Positions 39,772 to 48,394 of a stretch of 64,000 nucleotides of DNA are shown one piece after another. The DNA comes from Halothiobacillus diazotrophicus (GTDB taxonomy: Bacteria > Pseudomonadota > Gammaproteobacteria > Halothiobacillales > Halothiobacillaceae). Where the stretch lies: positions 2,057,001-2,121,000 of the forward strand of contig NZ_CP016027.1 in the NCBI RefSeq assembly GCF_001663815.1, in the 5' to 3' direction. Numbering within the stretch: position 1 is the stretch's first letter; each line of letters starts with the position of its first letter. Below the pieces are notes generated by a model, which searched no databases, had not been told where the DNA came from, and saw nothing but the letters and a program-made list of their open reading frames with translations. The translations under genes were made by a program, and so were the position numbers.

Positions 39772-41037
39772 TCAACTGGATGACACCGGGCCATTCATGA
39801 TCTGCGGCGCGGTGACGTCACCATCCAGATAGATCCGGTCCTGGGCGATGCGAATGGCCACCGGTTGCAGGGGATGGCCTGCGCAGGGGCCTTTTGTGCA
39901 CAGGCCGCTCTGCGGGTCGAAATGGGCATTGTGCACGTCGCAGCGCAAGACACGGCCGGCGTTCCTTTCGACAAGATAGCCGCGACGTGCGTTGCGGGAC
40001 AGCGGGGAGCCATTGTGCGGACAGACGTTGGCAAAGGCCTGGATGCGGTTGTCGGTCCGTACGATCACGATACTGGGAATGCCCTGGATGGGGCGAACGC
40101 CCAAGGCGTCAGCAGGCCCGAGGTCGTCAAGTCGGCAAAGCGGTGCTTCGGTTTCCGCCTCGGTGCGTGCCAGATCCTCGAAGCCGGATTGCGCGATTTT
40201 CCGTTCCGCCAGTCGTGCACCGAAGGTGACCGCTTCGGGCCAGTTGTGCGCCGACAGCCGGGCATGGATCACGCCGGCGATCAGCGTGTCGCCGGCGCCG
40301 ACGCTATCCACCACCGACGCCACCGGCCGACTGGGAATGTGCTGGCATACCCCATCCGCTGCCGGGTCGCGCAGATAGGCCCCTTCGGCACCCCAGCCGA
40401 GGACCACTACCGCCTGCGGTACCCAGCTCGCCACCTCGGCCAAGAAGGCTTCCGGATCGGAAAATCCCCGCCCTTGGGCGAAGGCCCGGGAAAAGAAGAC
40501 GACATCGGGAAAGGGAAACAGCTGCTCGAGAAAGGGGCGTTCCTTTTCGATTTCCAGCGAGATCGGCTTTCCCGGATGCAGCTTTTTGGCCCAGGCAAGC
40601 ATGGCGGCCGTGTCCATGCAGTTTCGCCCTTCGAAGTGCAGCCAGTCGAAGGGCGCCAGGTCGATTTTGAAGAAGGGGCTGACGGTGTACTCCGGCAGGT
40701 CGCGGTAGTGGACGATGCTGCGGGAGCCCGTGGCCCGATTGAGCGTGATGTAGGACGTGGGTGCATGACCGTAGCCCAGGCGTTCGGCGTGACTGAGATC
40801 GATGCCCTGTCGTTCGAGCTTTTCCTGAATCAATCGACCGTCGGCGTCTTCGGTGAGTACGCCGGCAAAATGGGCCTGATGGTCGAACTGGCTCAGTACG
40901 GTGAGCATATTGACGACGTTGCCGCCGGTGCGTCGGTGTTGCGCCAGCGCCCGTACCTCGCTGTCTTCCGGCGGGTAGTTGTCGACTTCGTTGATGATAT
41001 CCAGGGTGGCGATTCCGACGCCTAAGATTCTGGCCAT
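39772..41037 (-). CDS. PfkB-family sugar kinase fused to a C-terminal Rieske [2Fe-2S] domain
   Basis: From ATG 41037 (GGAG upstream) the 421-residue protein begins as a ketohexokinase-like PfkB kinase: MARILGVGIATLDIINEVDN, TGGNVVNMLTVLSQ and the ATP/anion-hole motif VVDSVGAGDT with GAGD at 247-250. After about residue 300 a Rieske domain follows. Its cluster ligands are Cys339 and His341 in CPHNGSPL, and Cys366 and His369 in CDVHNAHF; GLCTKGPCAGHPL comes after. Both domains look complete in one uninterrupted frame. Such a pairing is unusual. The kinase substrate and the electron partner are unknown. A phosphodiesterase gene lies 43 bases upstream. Confidence 0.9.
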   Translation of the reverse strand: MARILGVGIATLDIINEVDNYPPEDSEVRALAQHRRTGGNVVNMLTVLSQFDHQAHFAGVLTEDADGRLIQEKLERQGIDLSHAERLGYGHAPTSYITLNRATGSRSIVHYRDLPEYTVSPFFKIDLAPFDWLHFEGRNCMDTAAMLAWAKKLHPGKPISLEIEKERPFLEQLFPFPDVVFFSRAFAQGRGFSDPEAFLAEVASWVPQAVVVLGWGAEGAYLRDPAADGVCQHIPSRPVASVVDSVGAGDTLIAGVIHARLSAHNWPEAVTFGARLAERKIAQSGFEDLARTEAETEAPLCRLDDLGPADALGVRPIQGIPSIVIVRTDNRIQAFANVCPHNGSPLSRNARRGYLVERNAGRVLRCDVHNAHFDPQSGLCTKGPCAGHPLQPVAIRIAQDRIYLDGDVTAPQIMNGPVSSS

Positions 41038-41080
41038 GCGCGCAGTGTTCTCCGGTGGTGTTGAACGGAACAGCGGGCAA

Positions 41081-41629
41081 TTATGCCGAATCGGCGTGGG
41101 CGGTCGGAAGCGTCCGAGTTTCGATGCGCCATTCCTGCGGGGTCGCATGCAGCAGCAGGCAGCCCGCGCCGCCGTAGGCGCGGACACGCCCCGCAGCGCC
41201 GGGGTTCAGGACCCAGGTCGGCGCGCTGGTGTCAATGCAGCGTTGGTGCGTATGGCCATAGACGATGGCGCGCGCCTCCGGATGTCGGGCGCGGAGTTTT
41301 TCGTGACGGACGTGGGCAGGTGTGACCCGGTGGCCATGTTCGACGACCAGTAGTCCGCCCGGCAGTTTGAGCTGGGCGATTTCGGGCAGGGTGTTCAGCA
41401 GGTGAGCCGTACCGCTCGGCCATTGTTCCGGCGTGTCGTTGTTGCCGCGGACGGCGATGACGTGACCGGAACGGGGCGTGACGCGACGCAGGATGTCAGG
41501 GTCGAGGATGTCGCCGGCATGGACGATGACATCACACTGCTCCATGACCGCGAGAATGGCGTTTTCTATTACGCCATGCGTATCGGAAATGATTCCGACA
41601 CAAACTGCGTCTTGCGTTTCAAGATCCAC
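41081..41629 (-). CDS. MJ0936/YfcE-type metallophosphodiesterase
   Basis: The protein has the calcineurin-like phosphodiesterase site: VGIISDTHGVIENA, VIVHAGDILDP, VRGNNDT, VVEHGHRVTP and YGHTHQ, followed by VLNPGAAGRVRAYG. I choose the GTG at 41629 because AGGAGG lies four bases before it, giving 182 residues, the usual length. An ATG at 41686 would add 19 residues unlike the family. Members hydrolyse small phosphodiesters in vitro; the native substrate is unknown. It precedes the PfkB-Rieske gene by 43 bases and is probably co-transcribed. Confidence 0.88.
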   Translation of the reverse strand: MDLETQDAVCVGIISDTHGVIENAILAVMEQCDVIVHAGDILDPDILRRVTPRSGHVIAVRGNNDTPEQWPSGTAHLLNTLPEIAQLKLPGGLLVVEHGHRVTPAHVRHEKLRARHPEARAIVYGHTHQRCIDTSAPTWVLNPGAAGRVRAYGGAGCLLLHATPQEWRIETRTLPTAHADSA

Positions 41630-42070
41630 GCCCCCTCCTCTGTGGTCTTCGTTGTCGACTCGATGGCGTTCTGTTCGACGCGGCATCTATCCAGATGTTC
41701 CGCATCGGCTTTCCACAGTATGGGTGGCCGACCTCATTCTGTCACCTGCCAAGCATCAGCCTACCCGCGAAAGCCCGGCATGTCGATAATGCACATGAGA
41801 TCAATTTCCATTTAATACAGCGTGTTCCCGGATTCCCGCCCCGAATGAACCGGTCGGTATGTCGGGCGCGGCCCTGAGATCGGGGCGCCGAGCGCCCGCG
41901 TGGACAGGGTTGCCGTCGCCCCCCCGTGCGGAGCGGCTAATGTGGCCCGGGAGAGGCTCCGGAGCAGGCCGGGGTCGGTTTTCCGGGGTGAGGGACGTAT
42001 CATGCATGCATGAGGCGTCTGCAGACGACGGTTGTGAATCGCCTTTCTTCGTTACCGTGAAAATTTTCCC
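41630..42070. other. Intergenic region (441 bp) between divergent phosphodiesterase and rlmJ
   Basis: I find no convincing gene. A leftward open frame crosses from rlmJ into this gap but is antisense to rlmJ and has no family features. A GC-rich hairpin, GGGCGC/GCGCCC with a three-base loop (41883-41897), and GCTCCGGAGC near 41958 are present without T tracts. Left and right promoters presumably lie here but no clear match was identified. Composition changes from AT-rich (around 41800) to very GC-rich (41870-41980). Confidence 0.4.
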
Positions 42071-42943
42071 ATGAATTACCAACATCATTTTCATGCCGGC
42101 AACCATGCCGACGTGCTCAAGCATCTGGCCCTCCTGCAGCTGATCGCGTTGATGGAGCAGAAGGACGCGGGATTTCTGGTGCTGGACACCCACGCCGGCG
42201 CGGGCCTGTACGACCTGGAAGCGAGCGAGGCGCGGCGTGGTGACGAGGCCGAGGGAGGGATCGGGCGCCTGCGCGCGGCCAGCGAGAACGCCGACGCGGC
42301 CGTGCCGGCGCTGATTCGTCGTTATCTGGGTCTCGTGGATGGCTTCGGTCGCCGGCATTACCCCGGGTCGCCCGCGCTGGCGGTGTCGACCTTGCGCGCC
42401 CAGGATCGGTTCGTCGGTGTCGAGATGGTGCCGAAGGTAGCGCGGGAGCTGGAACGGAATCTCTCCGGTCTGGCCGTTCCCGAAGATGGTCTTGCGCCAC
42501 GGCGGCGGACGACGCGCTGCGACAATGGACTGGCGGCGCTGAAATCCGATCTGCCGCCGATCGAGCGGCGCGGCATCATTCTGATCGACCCGCCGTACGA
42601 ACAGGCCAGCGAGCGCGAGGATATCGTGCTGGCCATCGAGGCGGGGCTGCAGCGATTCGCGACCGGGGTGTTCGCCCTGTGGTATCCCATCAAGCAGCGG
42701 GCCTATCTGGATCGCTGGTTGCGCCGCATTGCGCGACTGACGCCCAAGCCGGTGCTGACAATCGAGAACTCGATCATCCGGGACGAGCCCGGCAACCGCC
42801 TGACGGGTTCGGGATTGCTCGTCATCAATCCGCCTTGGCAGTTCGACATCGCCATGGCGCCGGTGCTCGAATTCATCAATCGAGCCTTGCGGGAGGACGA
42901 TGCGGCGCCGGCGTCGATAGACTGGCTCAATCCTCCGGCCTGA
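42071..42943 (+). CDS. rlmJ: 23S rRNA (adenine2030-N6)-methyltransferase
   Basis: RlmJ methylates A2030 of 23S rRNA using S-adenosylmethionine. The 290-residue protein opens MNYQHHFHAGNHADVLKHLALLQLI, essentially identical in pattern to E. coli RlmJ. It has the SAM-binding LVLDTHAGAGLYDL, and the catalytic DPPY motif in RRGIILIDPPYEQ. The end FINRALREDDAAPASIDWL is slightly longer than E. coli's. It is monocistronic and converges with algR across a short tandem repeat. Confidence 0.96.
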   Translation: MNYQHHFHAGNHADVLKHLALLQLIALMEQKDAGFLVLDTHAGAGLYDLEASEARRGDEAEGGIGRLRAASENADAAVPALIRRYLGLVDGFGRRHYPGSPALAVSTLRAQDRFVGVEMVPKVARELERNLSGLAVPEDGLAPRRRTTRCDNGLAALKSDLPPIERRGIILIDPPYEQASEREDIVLAIEAGLQRFATGVFALWYPIKQRAYLDRWLRRIARLTPKPVLTIENSIIRDEPGNRLTGSGLLVINPPWQFDIAMAPVLEFINRALREDDAAPASIDWLNPPA

Positions 42944-42946
42944 CCC

Positions 42947-42991
42947 GGCGCGCTCATGGACAGCGCGCTCAGGGCCGGCGCGCTCAGGGCC
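42947..42991. repeat. Three tandem copies of a 15-bp unit
   Basis: The unit GGCGCGCTCAGGGCC starts at 42947, 42962 and 42977, with exact 15-base period. The second and third copies differ by one base, and the first diverges at its end (TGGAC). A degenerate fourth follows. It occupies the 76-base gap between the converging rlmJ and algR stops. Confidence 0.75.
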
Positions 42992-43019
42992 GGCGAGCAG
43001 ACAGGCTCAGGGCGTCGCC

Positions 43020-43733
43020 CTATTCCTGAGTCTGTGTGCCCAGGGCCTGGCGCACGAGCGGCAAGGCGCGCCGGCTGATCTCGAGCGCCGTGTCGAGGCC
43101 CCGGATCTCGGCGAAGTGCCGTCCGGTCGCATCGCGGTGGATGCCCGTCAGACGGGCGCGATTGACCAGCGCATGCCGATGGATGCGCAACACGTAGTCC
43201 CCGAGCAGGGCTTCGATTTCCTTGAGACTGGGGTCGATCAAGGCCTCGCCCTCCGTGTGAATCAGCCGGGTGTACTTGTCTTCGCTCAGGATGGCGATGA
43301 CCTGACTGGCGCGAACGACGCGTTGCGTACGCCCGATCTGGATGCTGAGGCCGGGCTCCCGTTCCTGTTGCGCCCGGGTCGGCTGTCGGGCGCGGGTGAT
43401 CGCCTGGGCCAGTCGGTCCGCCTCGATGGGCTTGAGCAGATAGTCGACGGGCCCGGCCGTGAAGGCGTTCAGGGCGTGTTCGGGGTGCGCGGTCGTGAAG
43501 ACGATCGCGGGGGGCAGCGGGCGATTTCGCAGCCGGCTGGCCCAGACAAGGCCCGTTTCCCCCGGCATTTCGATATCGAGAAACACGAGATCGGGATCGA
43601 GGGTTTGAAGGAGCGTCTCGGCTGCTGCCGCGTGACCCGCCTCCCCGACCACGACGATGTCCGGATGGGCGTCCAACAGACGGCGCAGACGCGCGCGCGC
43701 CAGGGGTTCGTCGTCGACGATCAGGACTTTCAT
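43020..43733 (-). CDS. algR: LytTR-type response regulator, AlgR family
   Basis: The 237-residue protein has a receiver domain (MKVLIVDDEPLARARLRRLL, phospho-acceptor Asp53 in FLDIEMP, Lys in YLLKPIE). A C-terminal LytTR DNA-binding domain (about 130-230) contains ILSEDKYTRLIHTEGEALID and YVLRIHRHALVNR. It overlaps the upstream sensor kinase by four bases (ATGA). In Pseudomonas the algZ(fimS)-algR pair lies next to argH and hemC; here argH is next door and divergent, while hemCD are about 9 kb away, partly conserving that context. In Pseudomonas AlgR governs alginate and type IV pili genes. Confidence 0.9.
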   Translation of the reverse strand: MKVLIVDDEPLARARLRRLLDAHPDIVVVGEAGHAAAAETLLQTLDPDLVFLDIEMPGETGLVWASRLRNRPLPPAIVFTTAHPEHALNAFTAGPVDYLLKPIEADRLAQAITRARQPTRAQQEREPGLSIQIGRTQRVVRASQVIAILSEDKYTRLIHTEGEALIDPSLKEIEALLGDYVLRIHRHALVNRARLTGIHRDATGRHFAEIRGLDTALEISRRALPLVRQALGTQTQE

Positions 43734-44803
43734 CCGTGTCTCTCCGGGGTGTCTTGCGGCCGGTCCGGTCGGGGAATCACGAGCTTGACCCGATAGCGGT
43801 CGTCCACGACCCCCGCCCGCAAGCTGGCCGCGTCGCCGAACATCAGGGCCAGGCGATCCTGGATATTGGCCTGGGAGATGCCGTTGCCGTTCGATGCCGT
43901 CTCGCCCGCCACCCGCGGATTGTCGATCACGATGCTGACCGACCGGGGGCTGACCTGACACTCCAGACGGACGGTACAGGGTGCGGTGCTGCGTTCGGCG
44001 CTGTGCCGGACCGCGTTCTCCAGCAGCGGTTGCAGGGTCAGTACCGGTAGCCGGATCTTGGGCAGGTCTTCCGCAGGCAGGTGTTCCTCGAAGGAGAGTC
44101 TTGACCCCAGACGCCATTGCTCCAGCACCAGATAGCGGCGTGCCAGCTCGAGTTCCTCGGCAAGCAGCGCCGTGTCCGCGGCATTGAGGGCGGCGCGGAA
44201 AATCGAGGCGAGGTTCAGCACGGCGGTTTCCGCCGCCTTCGGGTCCGTGTCGATCAGGGCGGCCACGGTGTTGAGACTGTTGAACAGAAAATGCGGACGG
44301 ATGCGGGCATGCAGCGCATCCAGTTCTGCCTTCGTCTGGGCGGAGAGCTGGCGCGCCTTGGCCAGATGGAGCGAGAAGATCCAGATGCCGACGGCGCCGA
44401 CCACGGCGGCAATCGCCAGGTTGTGCAGCAGAAACTCCGCTTGCGATTCGGTGGCCTGCCAGCCCAATTCGGTGAGCGACTGGTAGGCGAACAGGCTGAC
44501 CGCCGCCGTGACCGCGAGCAGGGTGCTCATCACGCCCAGCAGCAGCGGGGTCAGCCGTAATCGGCTCAAGGGGCGACGGAGCGCACACAGCAGGCTGACG
44601 GTGATCAGTGCGACCCAAGTCGTGAACCAGGCGGTGGTGCCCAGGCGCACCCAGCGGTCCTCGCTGGCGCCCGGTGCGATGGCGAGCAGCAGTGCCAGAC
44701 AGAAGCCGAGCAGCAGCGTGATCAACAGGATGTGCGGGGTACAGAACGCGGGCAGCGCGGCGGAGCGGGGTGTGGGTTCCTGCTGGGGGTTGGGCGGTGC
44801 CAT
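43730..44803 (-). CDS. algZ: LytS-type sensor histidine kinase, AlgZ/FimS-like
   Basis: The 357-residue protein has four membrane segments (about 24-43, 54-74, 86-108, 127-146), then a His_kinase domain with RIRPHFLFNSLNTVAAL (His171). The atypical ATPase has LTLQPLLENAVRHSAE (N box) and GNGISQANIQDRL. This is the architecture of AlgZ/FimS partners of AlgR. The ATGA overlap with algR supports a two-component pair. It is divergent from argH with a 150-base shared upstream region. Confidence 0.9.
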   Translation of the reverse strand: MAPPNPQQEPTPRSAALPAFCTPHILLITLLLGFCLALLLAIAPGASEDRWVRLGTTAWFTTWVALITVSLLCALRRPLSRLRLTPLLLGVMSTLLAVTAAVSLFAYQSLTELGWQATESQAEFLLHNLAIAAVVGAVGIWIFSLHLAKARQLSAQTKAELDALHARIRPHFLFNSLNTVAALIDTDPKAAETAVLNLASIFRAALNAADTALLAEELELARRYLVLEQWRLGSRLSFEEHLPAEDLPKIRLPVLTLQPLLENAVRHSAERSTAPCTVRLECQVSPRSVSIVIDNPRVAGETASNGNGISQANIQDRLALMFGDAASLRAGVVDDRYRVKLVIPRPDRPQDTPERHG

Positions 44804-44953
44804 GACGGTCTCCTTGTCCTGGTACGGATCGCCGGTGGACGACGGCCGGTCGTTGCCCGATCCGGCACGCGCATCGGGCAGGTACAGCGGGCCAGCGATG
44901 ACCGGGCTGCGATATACTAGCGCAATCCTGCGAACCACATCGAGAAGCACGCC

Positions 44954-46387
44954 ATGATCCGACCCGACGAGCAAACCGCCGACCAGAACCCCGACCTGCC
45001 CCTGGTCAAATTGTGGGGCGGCCGATTCGACGAGCCGACCGATGCCTTCGTCGAAGCCTTCACCGCCTCCATCGGTTTCGACCAGCGCCTGTACCGGGAA
45101 GACATCGCCGGTTCGATCGCCCATGCGCGGATGCTGGCGAAGGTCGGCGTGCTCAAGACCGAGGAATGCGACAAGATCGTCCAGGGTCTGAACGCGATCC
45201 TGCTCGATATCGAACGCGGCGATTTCGCCTGGGTCGTGGCCTACGAAGACGTGCACATGAACATCGAGGCCCGGCTGATCGACCGGATCGGCGATGTCGG
45301 CAAGAAACTGCACACGGGGCGCTCGCGCAACGATCAGGTGGCCACAGACGTGCGCTTGCATCTGCGTGGGGCGATCGACCGCATCCTGGCGGAACTGACG
45401 CGCCTGCGTTCCGGGCTGGTGGATCTGGCCGAGCGCGAGGCCGATACCGTGATGCCCGGCTTCACCCATCTGCAGGTCGCCCAGCCCGTCAGCTTCGGCC
45501 ACCATCTGCTGGCCTGGTACGAGATGCTGACGCGGGATGCCGATCGTCTGGTCGACGTGCGCCGCCGGGTGAACGTCCTGCCGCTGGGCTCGGCCGCGTT
45601 GGCGGGGACGTCCTATCCGCTGGATCGGGCCTATGTGGCCGAGCAGCTCGGTTTCGACGGCGTGAGCCGCAACTCCCTGGACGCGGTCTCCGATCGCGAT
45701 TTCGTGATCGAATTCCTGTCGGCGGCCTCCCTCGCCATGATGCACCTCTCGCGCATGAGCGAGGAACTGATCCTCTGGACCTCCGCGCAGTTCGGCTTCA
45801 TCGACCTGCCCGACCGGTTCTGTACCGGCAGTTCGATCATGCCGCAGAAGAAGAACCCGGACGTCCCCGAACTCGTGCGCGGCAAGACCGGCCGGGTCTA
45901 CGGCGATCTCTTCGCCCTGCTCACCCTGATGAAGGGGCAGCCGTTGGCGTACAACAAGGACAATCAGGAAGACAAGGAGCCGCTGTTCGATGCCATCGAC
46001 ACGCTGCTCGGCTCCCTGCGCGCCTTCGCCGACATGATCCCGGCCCTGCAGCCCAACCGCGACCGGATGCGTGCCGCCGCCCGTCAGGGGTTCTCGACGG
46101 CGACCGATCTGGCCGATTACCTGGTGCGTCAAGGCGTGCCCTTCCGCGATGCGCACGAGATCGTCGGTCGGGCGGTGCGCCACGCGCAGAACGCCGGCTG
46201 CGATCTGGCCGATCTGCCTCTGGACGTCCTGCAGGGCTTCTCCGCGAAAATCGGCGAGGAGGTGTTCGCGGTGCTGACGCTGGAAGGCAGCATGGCGGCT
46301 CGGGACATCGAGGGCGGCACGGCCCCGGCGCAGGTGCGCCGTCAGGCGGCGGCCGCCCGAGCCGCCCTGGCCGAACAGGGCGCCTGA
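44954..46387 (+). CDS. argH: Argininosuccinate lyase
   Basis: ArgH splits argininosuccinate into arginine and fumarate. The 477-residue protein has the fumarase/aspartase superfamily motifs: [18 protein letters not shown] near the start, [36 protein letters not shown], and the signature loop [32 protein letters not shown] follows. The N-terminal dozen residues before LVKLWGGRF are slightly longer than usual. Start ATG 44954. Confidence 0.98.
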   Translation: MIRPDEQTADQNPDLPLVKLWGGRFDEPTDAFVEAFTASIGFDQRLYREDIAGSIAHARMLAKVGVLKTEECDKIVQGLNAILLDIERGDFAWVVAYEDVHMNIEARLIDRIGDVGKKLHTGRSRNDQVATDVRLHLRGAIDRILAELTRLRSGLVDLAEREADTVMPGFTHLQVAQPVSFGHHLLAWYEMLTRDADRLVDVRRRVNVLPLGSAALAGTSYPLDRAYVAEQLGFDGVSRNSLDAVSDRDFVIEFLSAASLAMMHLSRMSEELILWTSAQFGFIDLPDRFCTGSSIMPQKKNPDVPELVRGKTGRVYGDLFALLTLMKGQPLAYNKDNQEDKEPLFDAIDTLLGSLRAFADMIPALQPNRDRMRAAARQGFSTATDLADYLVRQGVPFRDAHEIVGRAVRHAQNAGCDLADLPLDVLQGFSAKIGEEVFAVLTLEGSMAARDIEGGTAPAQVRRQAAAARAALAEQGA

Positions 46388-46391
46388 TCCC

Positions 46392-46838
46392 ATGGCGGGG
46401 GATGCGGCCAACGATCCGGCCAACGGTGCTGCCAGTCATGCCGCCAGCGACGACGACCGCTTCCGGCGCGGCTGGGCCAAGCTGCAGGAAGTCGATGGGG
46501 CGGCGGCGGAACGCGTCATGACCGCCCTGCAGGACATCGCACCGGATCTGGGCCGGTACATCGTCGAATTCGCCTATGGCGACGTCTATGCCCACCCCGG
46601 ACTCGACAACCGCACCCGCGAGATCGTGACGGTCTCGGCACTGGCCGCCATGGGCAACGCCCAACCGCAACTCAAGATCCACATCCATGCCGCGCTGAAC
46701 GTCGGTTGCACCCGCCCGGAGATCGTCGAGATCATGATGCAGATGGCGGTGTATGCCGGTTTCCCGGCCGCGTTGAACGGCATGTTCGCCGCGAAGGACG
46801 TCTTTGCCGAACGGGATGCCGCCGGCAAGACGAACTGA
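46392..46838 (+). CDS. Carboxymuconolactone decarboxylase family protein
   Basis: The 148-residue protein has an Ala/Asp-rich N-terminus, then the CMD fold: YIVEFAYGDVYAHPGLDNRTREIVTV-type sequence (split here as VYAHPGLDNRTREIVTVSAL), LKIHIHAALNVGCTRPEIVE and MAVYAGFPAALNGMFAAKDVF. It resembles gamma-carboxymuconolactone decarboxylase and lacks the CxxC of AhpD peroxidase-like members, so a redox role is unlikely. It starts four bases after argH and is likely in that operon. The true substrate is unknown. Confidence 0.88.
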   Translation: MAGDAANDPANGAASHAASDDDRFRRGWAKLQEVDGAAAERVMTALQDIAPDLGRYIVEFAYGDVYAHPGLDNRTREIVTVSALAAMGNAQPQLKIHIHAALNVGCTRPEIVEIMMQMAVYAGFPAALNGMFAAKDVFAERDAAGKTN

Positions 46839-46855
46839 GTCCGTCGTCCGGAAGC

Positions 46856-47491
46856 CTAGGCTGTACTTTTCGCCAGTCGCGCCCGCAGCCAGTCGGCCAT
46901 GTCGACCAGCTCCTCGGGCACGATGCTGTGTGCCATGGCATAGCTGCGTTGCGTGACCGCCGTCATGCCGAGATCGCGCAGGTGGGCGGCGGCGCTGTCC
47001 GCGGAGGTGTGGGGGACGACATCGTCCTGCGTGCCGTGACCGATGAAGATCGGCAGTGTCCGGCGGTCCGGCGGTACCGAGAATGCATCCCGCGCCGGGA
47101 GCCAGGTCGACAGCATGAATACGCCCAGCGGCGGCCGTTCCGTCGCCATCGCCGTGCGCAAGGCAACGACGCCGCCCTGGGAAAAGCCGCCGATGACGAA
47201 GGGGGCATCGCCGATCCGCGCCTCGATCAGGCGCACCATGTCCGAGACTGCGCGCGCGATGCCGGCTTCGTCCACGGGGGCGGTGCGGTCGTGGCCGAGA
47301 ATGTCGAACCAGCTGGGCATCACATAGCCACCGTTGATCGTTACCGGGGCAAAGGGGGCATCCGGGGTATGAATCACCACAGCATCGACCGGCAGGCCGG
47401 TTTGCTCGGCCAGCAGTCGCCCCACGGGGGCCAGGTCGTCTCCCTGGGCACCCAGGCCGTGGAGCAGGAAAATATGCAGCGTTTGGTTCAT
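46856..47491 (-). CDS. Alpha/beta hydrolase, carboxylesterase/phospholipase family
   Basis: The 211-residue enzyme matches the short-chain carboxylesterase (EstB/YpfH-like) group. It has IFLLHGLGAQGDDLAPVGRL with the oxyanion HGLGA, SWFDILGHDR, and the nucleophile elbow GGFSQGGVVAL. The acid region is GHGTQDDVVPH and the catalytic His is in YAMAHSIVPEEL. No signal peptide is present, so it is cytoplasmic. Related enzymes hydrolyse short esters or act as acyl-protein thioesterases. It converges with the CMD gene. Confidence 0.9.
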   Translation of the reverse strand: MNQTLHIFLLHGLGAQGDDLAPVGRLLAEQTGLPVDAVVIHTPDAPFAPVTINGGYVMPSWFDILGHDRTAPVDEAGIARAVSDMVRLIEARIGDAPFVIGGFSQGGVVALRTAMATERPPLGVFMLSTWLPARDAFSVPPDRRTLPIFIGHGTQDDVVPHTSADSAAAHLRDLGMTAVTQRSYAMAHSIVPEELVDMADWLRARLAKSTA

Positions 47492-47719
47492 GGGGGATTG
47501 CGCTCACCGAATAAAAGGGAACAATCCGCTGATTGTAGCCCAGCGCGCCTGTTCCGAACGCCGTTTGCCCGCGCCGAGCCACCCCAGGAAGGCCACCGCT
47601 CGGGTGCTGCGGATCGACACAGGATACGCCCGGATCCACGGGGATCGGTTAGGATTCGGTGTCGAGGCGACACTCACCCGCGCCCCGCCCTTGTTCACCC
47701 GCCCAGCGATCGAGGTCCC

Positions 47720-48394
47720 ATGACTGATTCATCCATCGACCAATCCGAATACGACCACCGTGCCGTCCGGCGCGATTTCGTCTTTGGCGAGTTGCACCGT
47801 GCGGAACTGTTGCCCGATCCCGTGGCCCAGTTGCAGGGCTGGTTGACTGCCGCGCAGGCGGCCGGAAATTTCGACCCGACGGCCATGTGCCTGTCGACGG
47901 CCTCGGCGGCGGGTCGTCCGTCCTCGCGTTATGTGCTGCTCAAGCATCTGGATGCCCGCGGCCTGTGCTTCTATACGGACAGCCGGAGCCGCAAGGGCCG
48001 GGAACTGGCCGAGAATCCCCATGCCGCGCTCGCGTTCTACTGGCCGGAGACGGACCGGCAGGTTCGCGTGACCGGACGCATCGAACGACTGCCGGACAGC
48101 GATGCCGAAGCCTATTTCCAGCAACGCCCCATCAAGTCCCGCATGGCCGCTGCCGCCTCGGAGCAGAGCACGCCCATCGCCGATCGCTCGGTGCTGGAGG
48201 CGCGTTTCCGGGAAATCGCCGAGCGCTATCCGGAAGGCGACGTGCCGCGCAATCCGGCCTGGGGCGGCTATCGGCTGGTGCCCGAGGAATGGGAGTTCTG
48301 GCAGGGGCGGCCTTCCCGATTGCATGACCGCTTCGTCTATCTGCCCGATGCGGATCAACCGGGCGCCTGGCGAATCCAGCGGCTGATGCCATGA
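47720..48394 (+). CDS. pdxH: Pyridoxamine/pyridoxine 5'-phosphate oxidase
   Basis: PdxH is an FMN enzyme that oxidises PNP or PMP to pyridoxal phosphate. The 224-residue protein shows AMCLSTASAAGRPSSRYVLLKHLD, GLCFYTDSRSRKGRELAENP, ALAFYWPETDRQVRVTGRIERL, ASEQSTPI and WGGYRLVPEEWEFWQGRPSRLHDR, with the C-terminal WRIQRLMP typical of PdxH. The ATG at 47720 is chosen because upstream in-frame residues run antisense through the esterase. Its stop overlaps the start of ung by four bases. Confidence 0.98.
   Translation: MTDSSIDQSEYDHRAVRRDFVFGELHRAELLPDPVAQLQGWLTAAQAAGNFDPTAMCLSTASAAGRPSSRYVLLKHLDARGLCFYTDSRSRKGRELAENPHAALAFYWPETDRQVRVTGRIERLPDSDAEAYFQQRPIKSRMAAAASEQSTPIADRSVLEARFREIAERYPEGDVPRNPAWGGYRLVPEEWEFWQGRPSRLHDRFVYLPDADQPGAWRIQRLMP

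Noticed and set aside
41801-42358. Leftward open frame reaching into the gap upstream of rlmJ
   Set aside because: More than half is antisense to rlmJ; translation has no domain or signal and no ribosome site.
43730-46423. Very long leftward frame running through argH and the sensor kinase
   Set aside because: Only the part from 44803 matches a histidine kinase; the remainder is antisense to argH and has no family features. GC-rich codon usage produces such long antisense frames.
47492-47719. 228-base gap between the esterase and pdxH
   Set aside because: Examined for small genes, tRNA and hairpins; nothing convincing was found.
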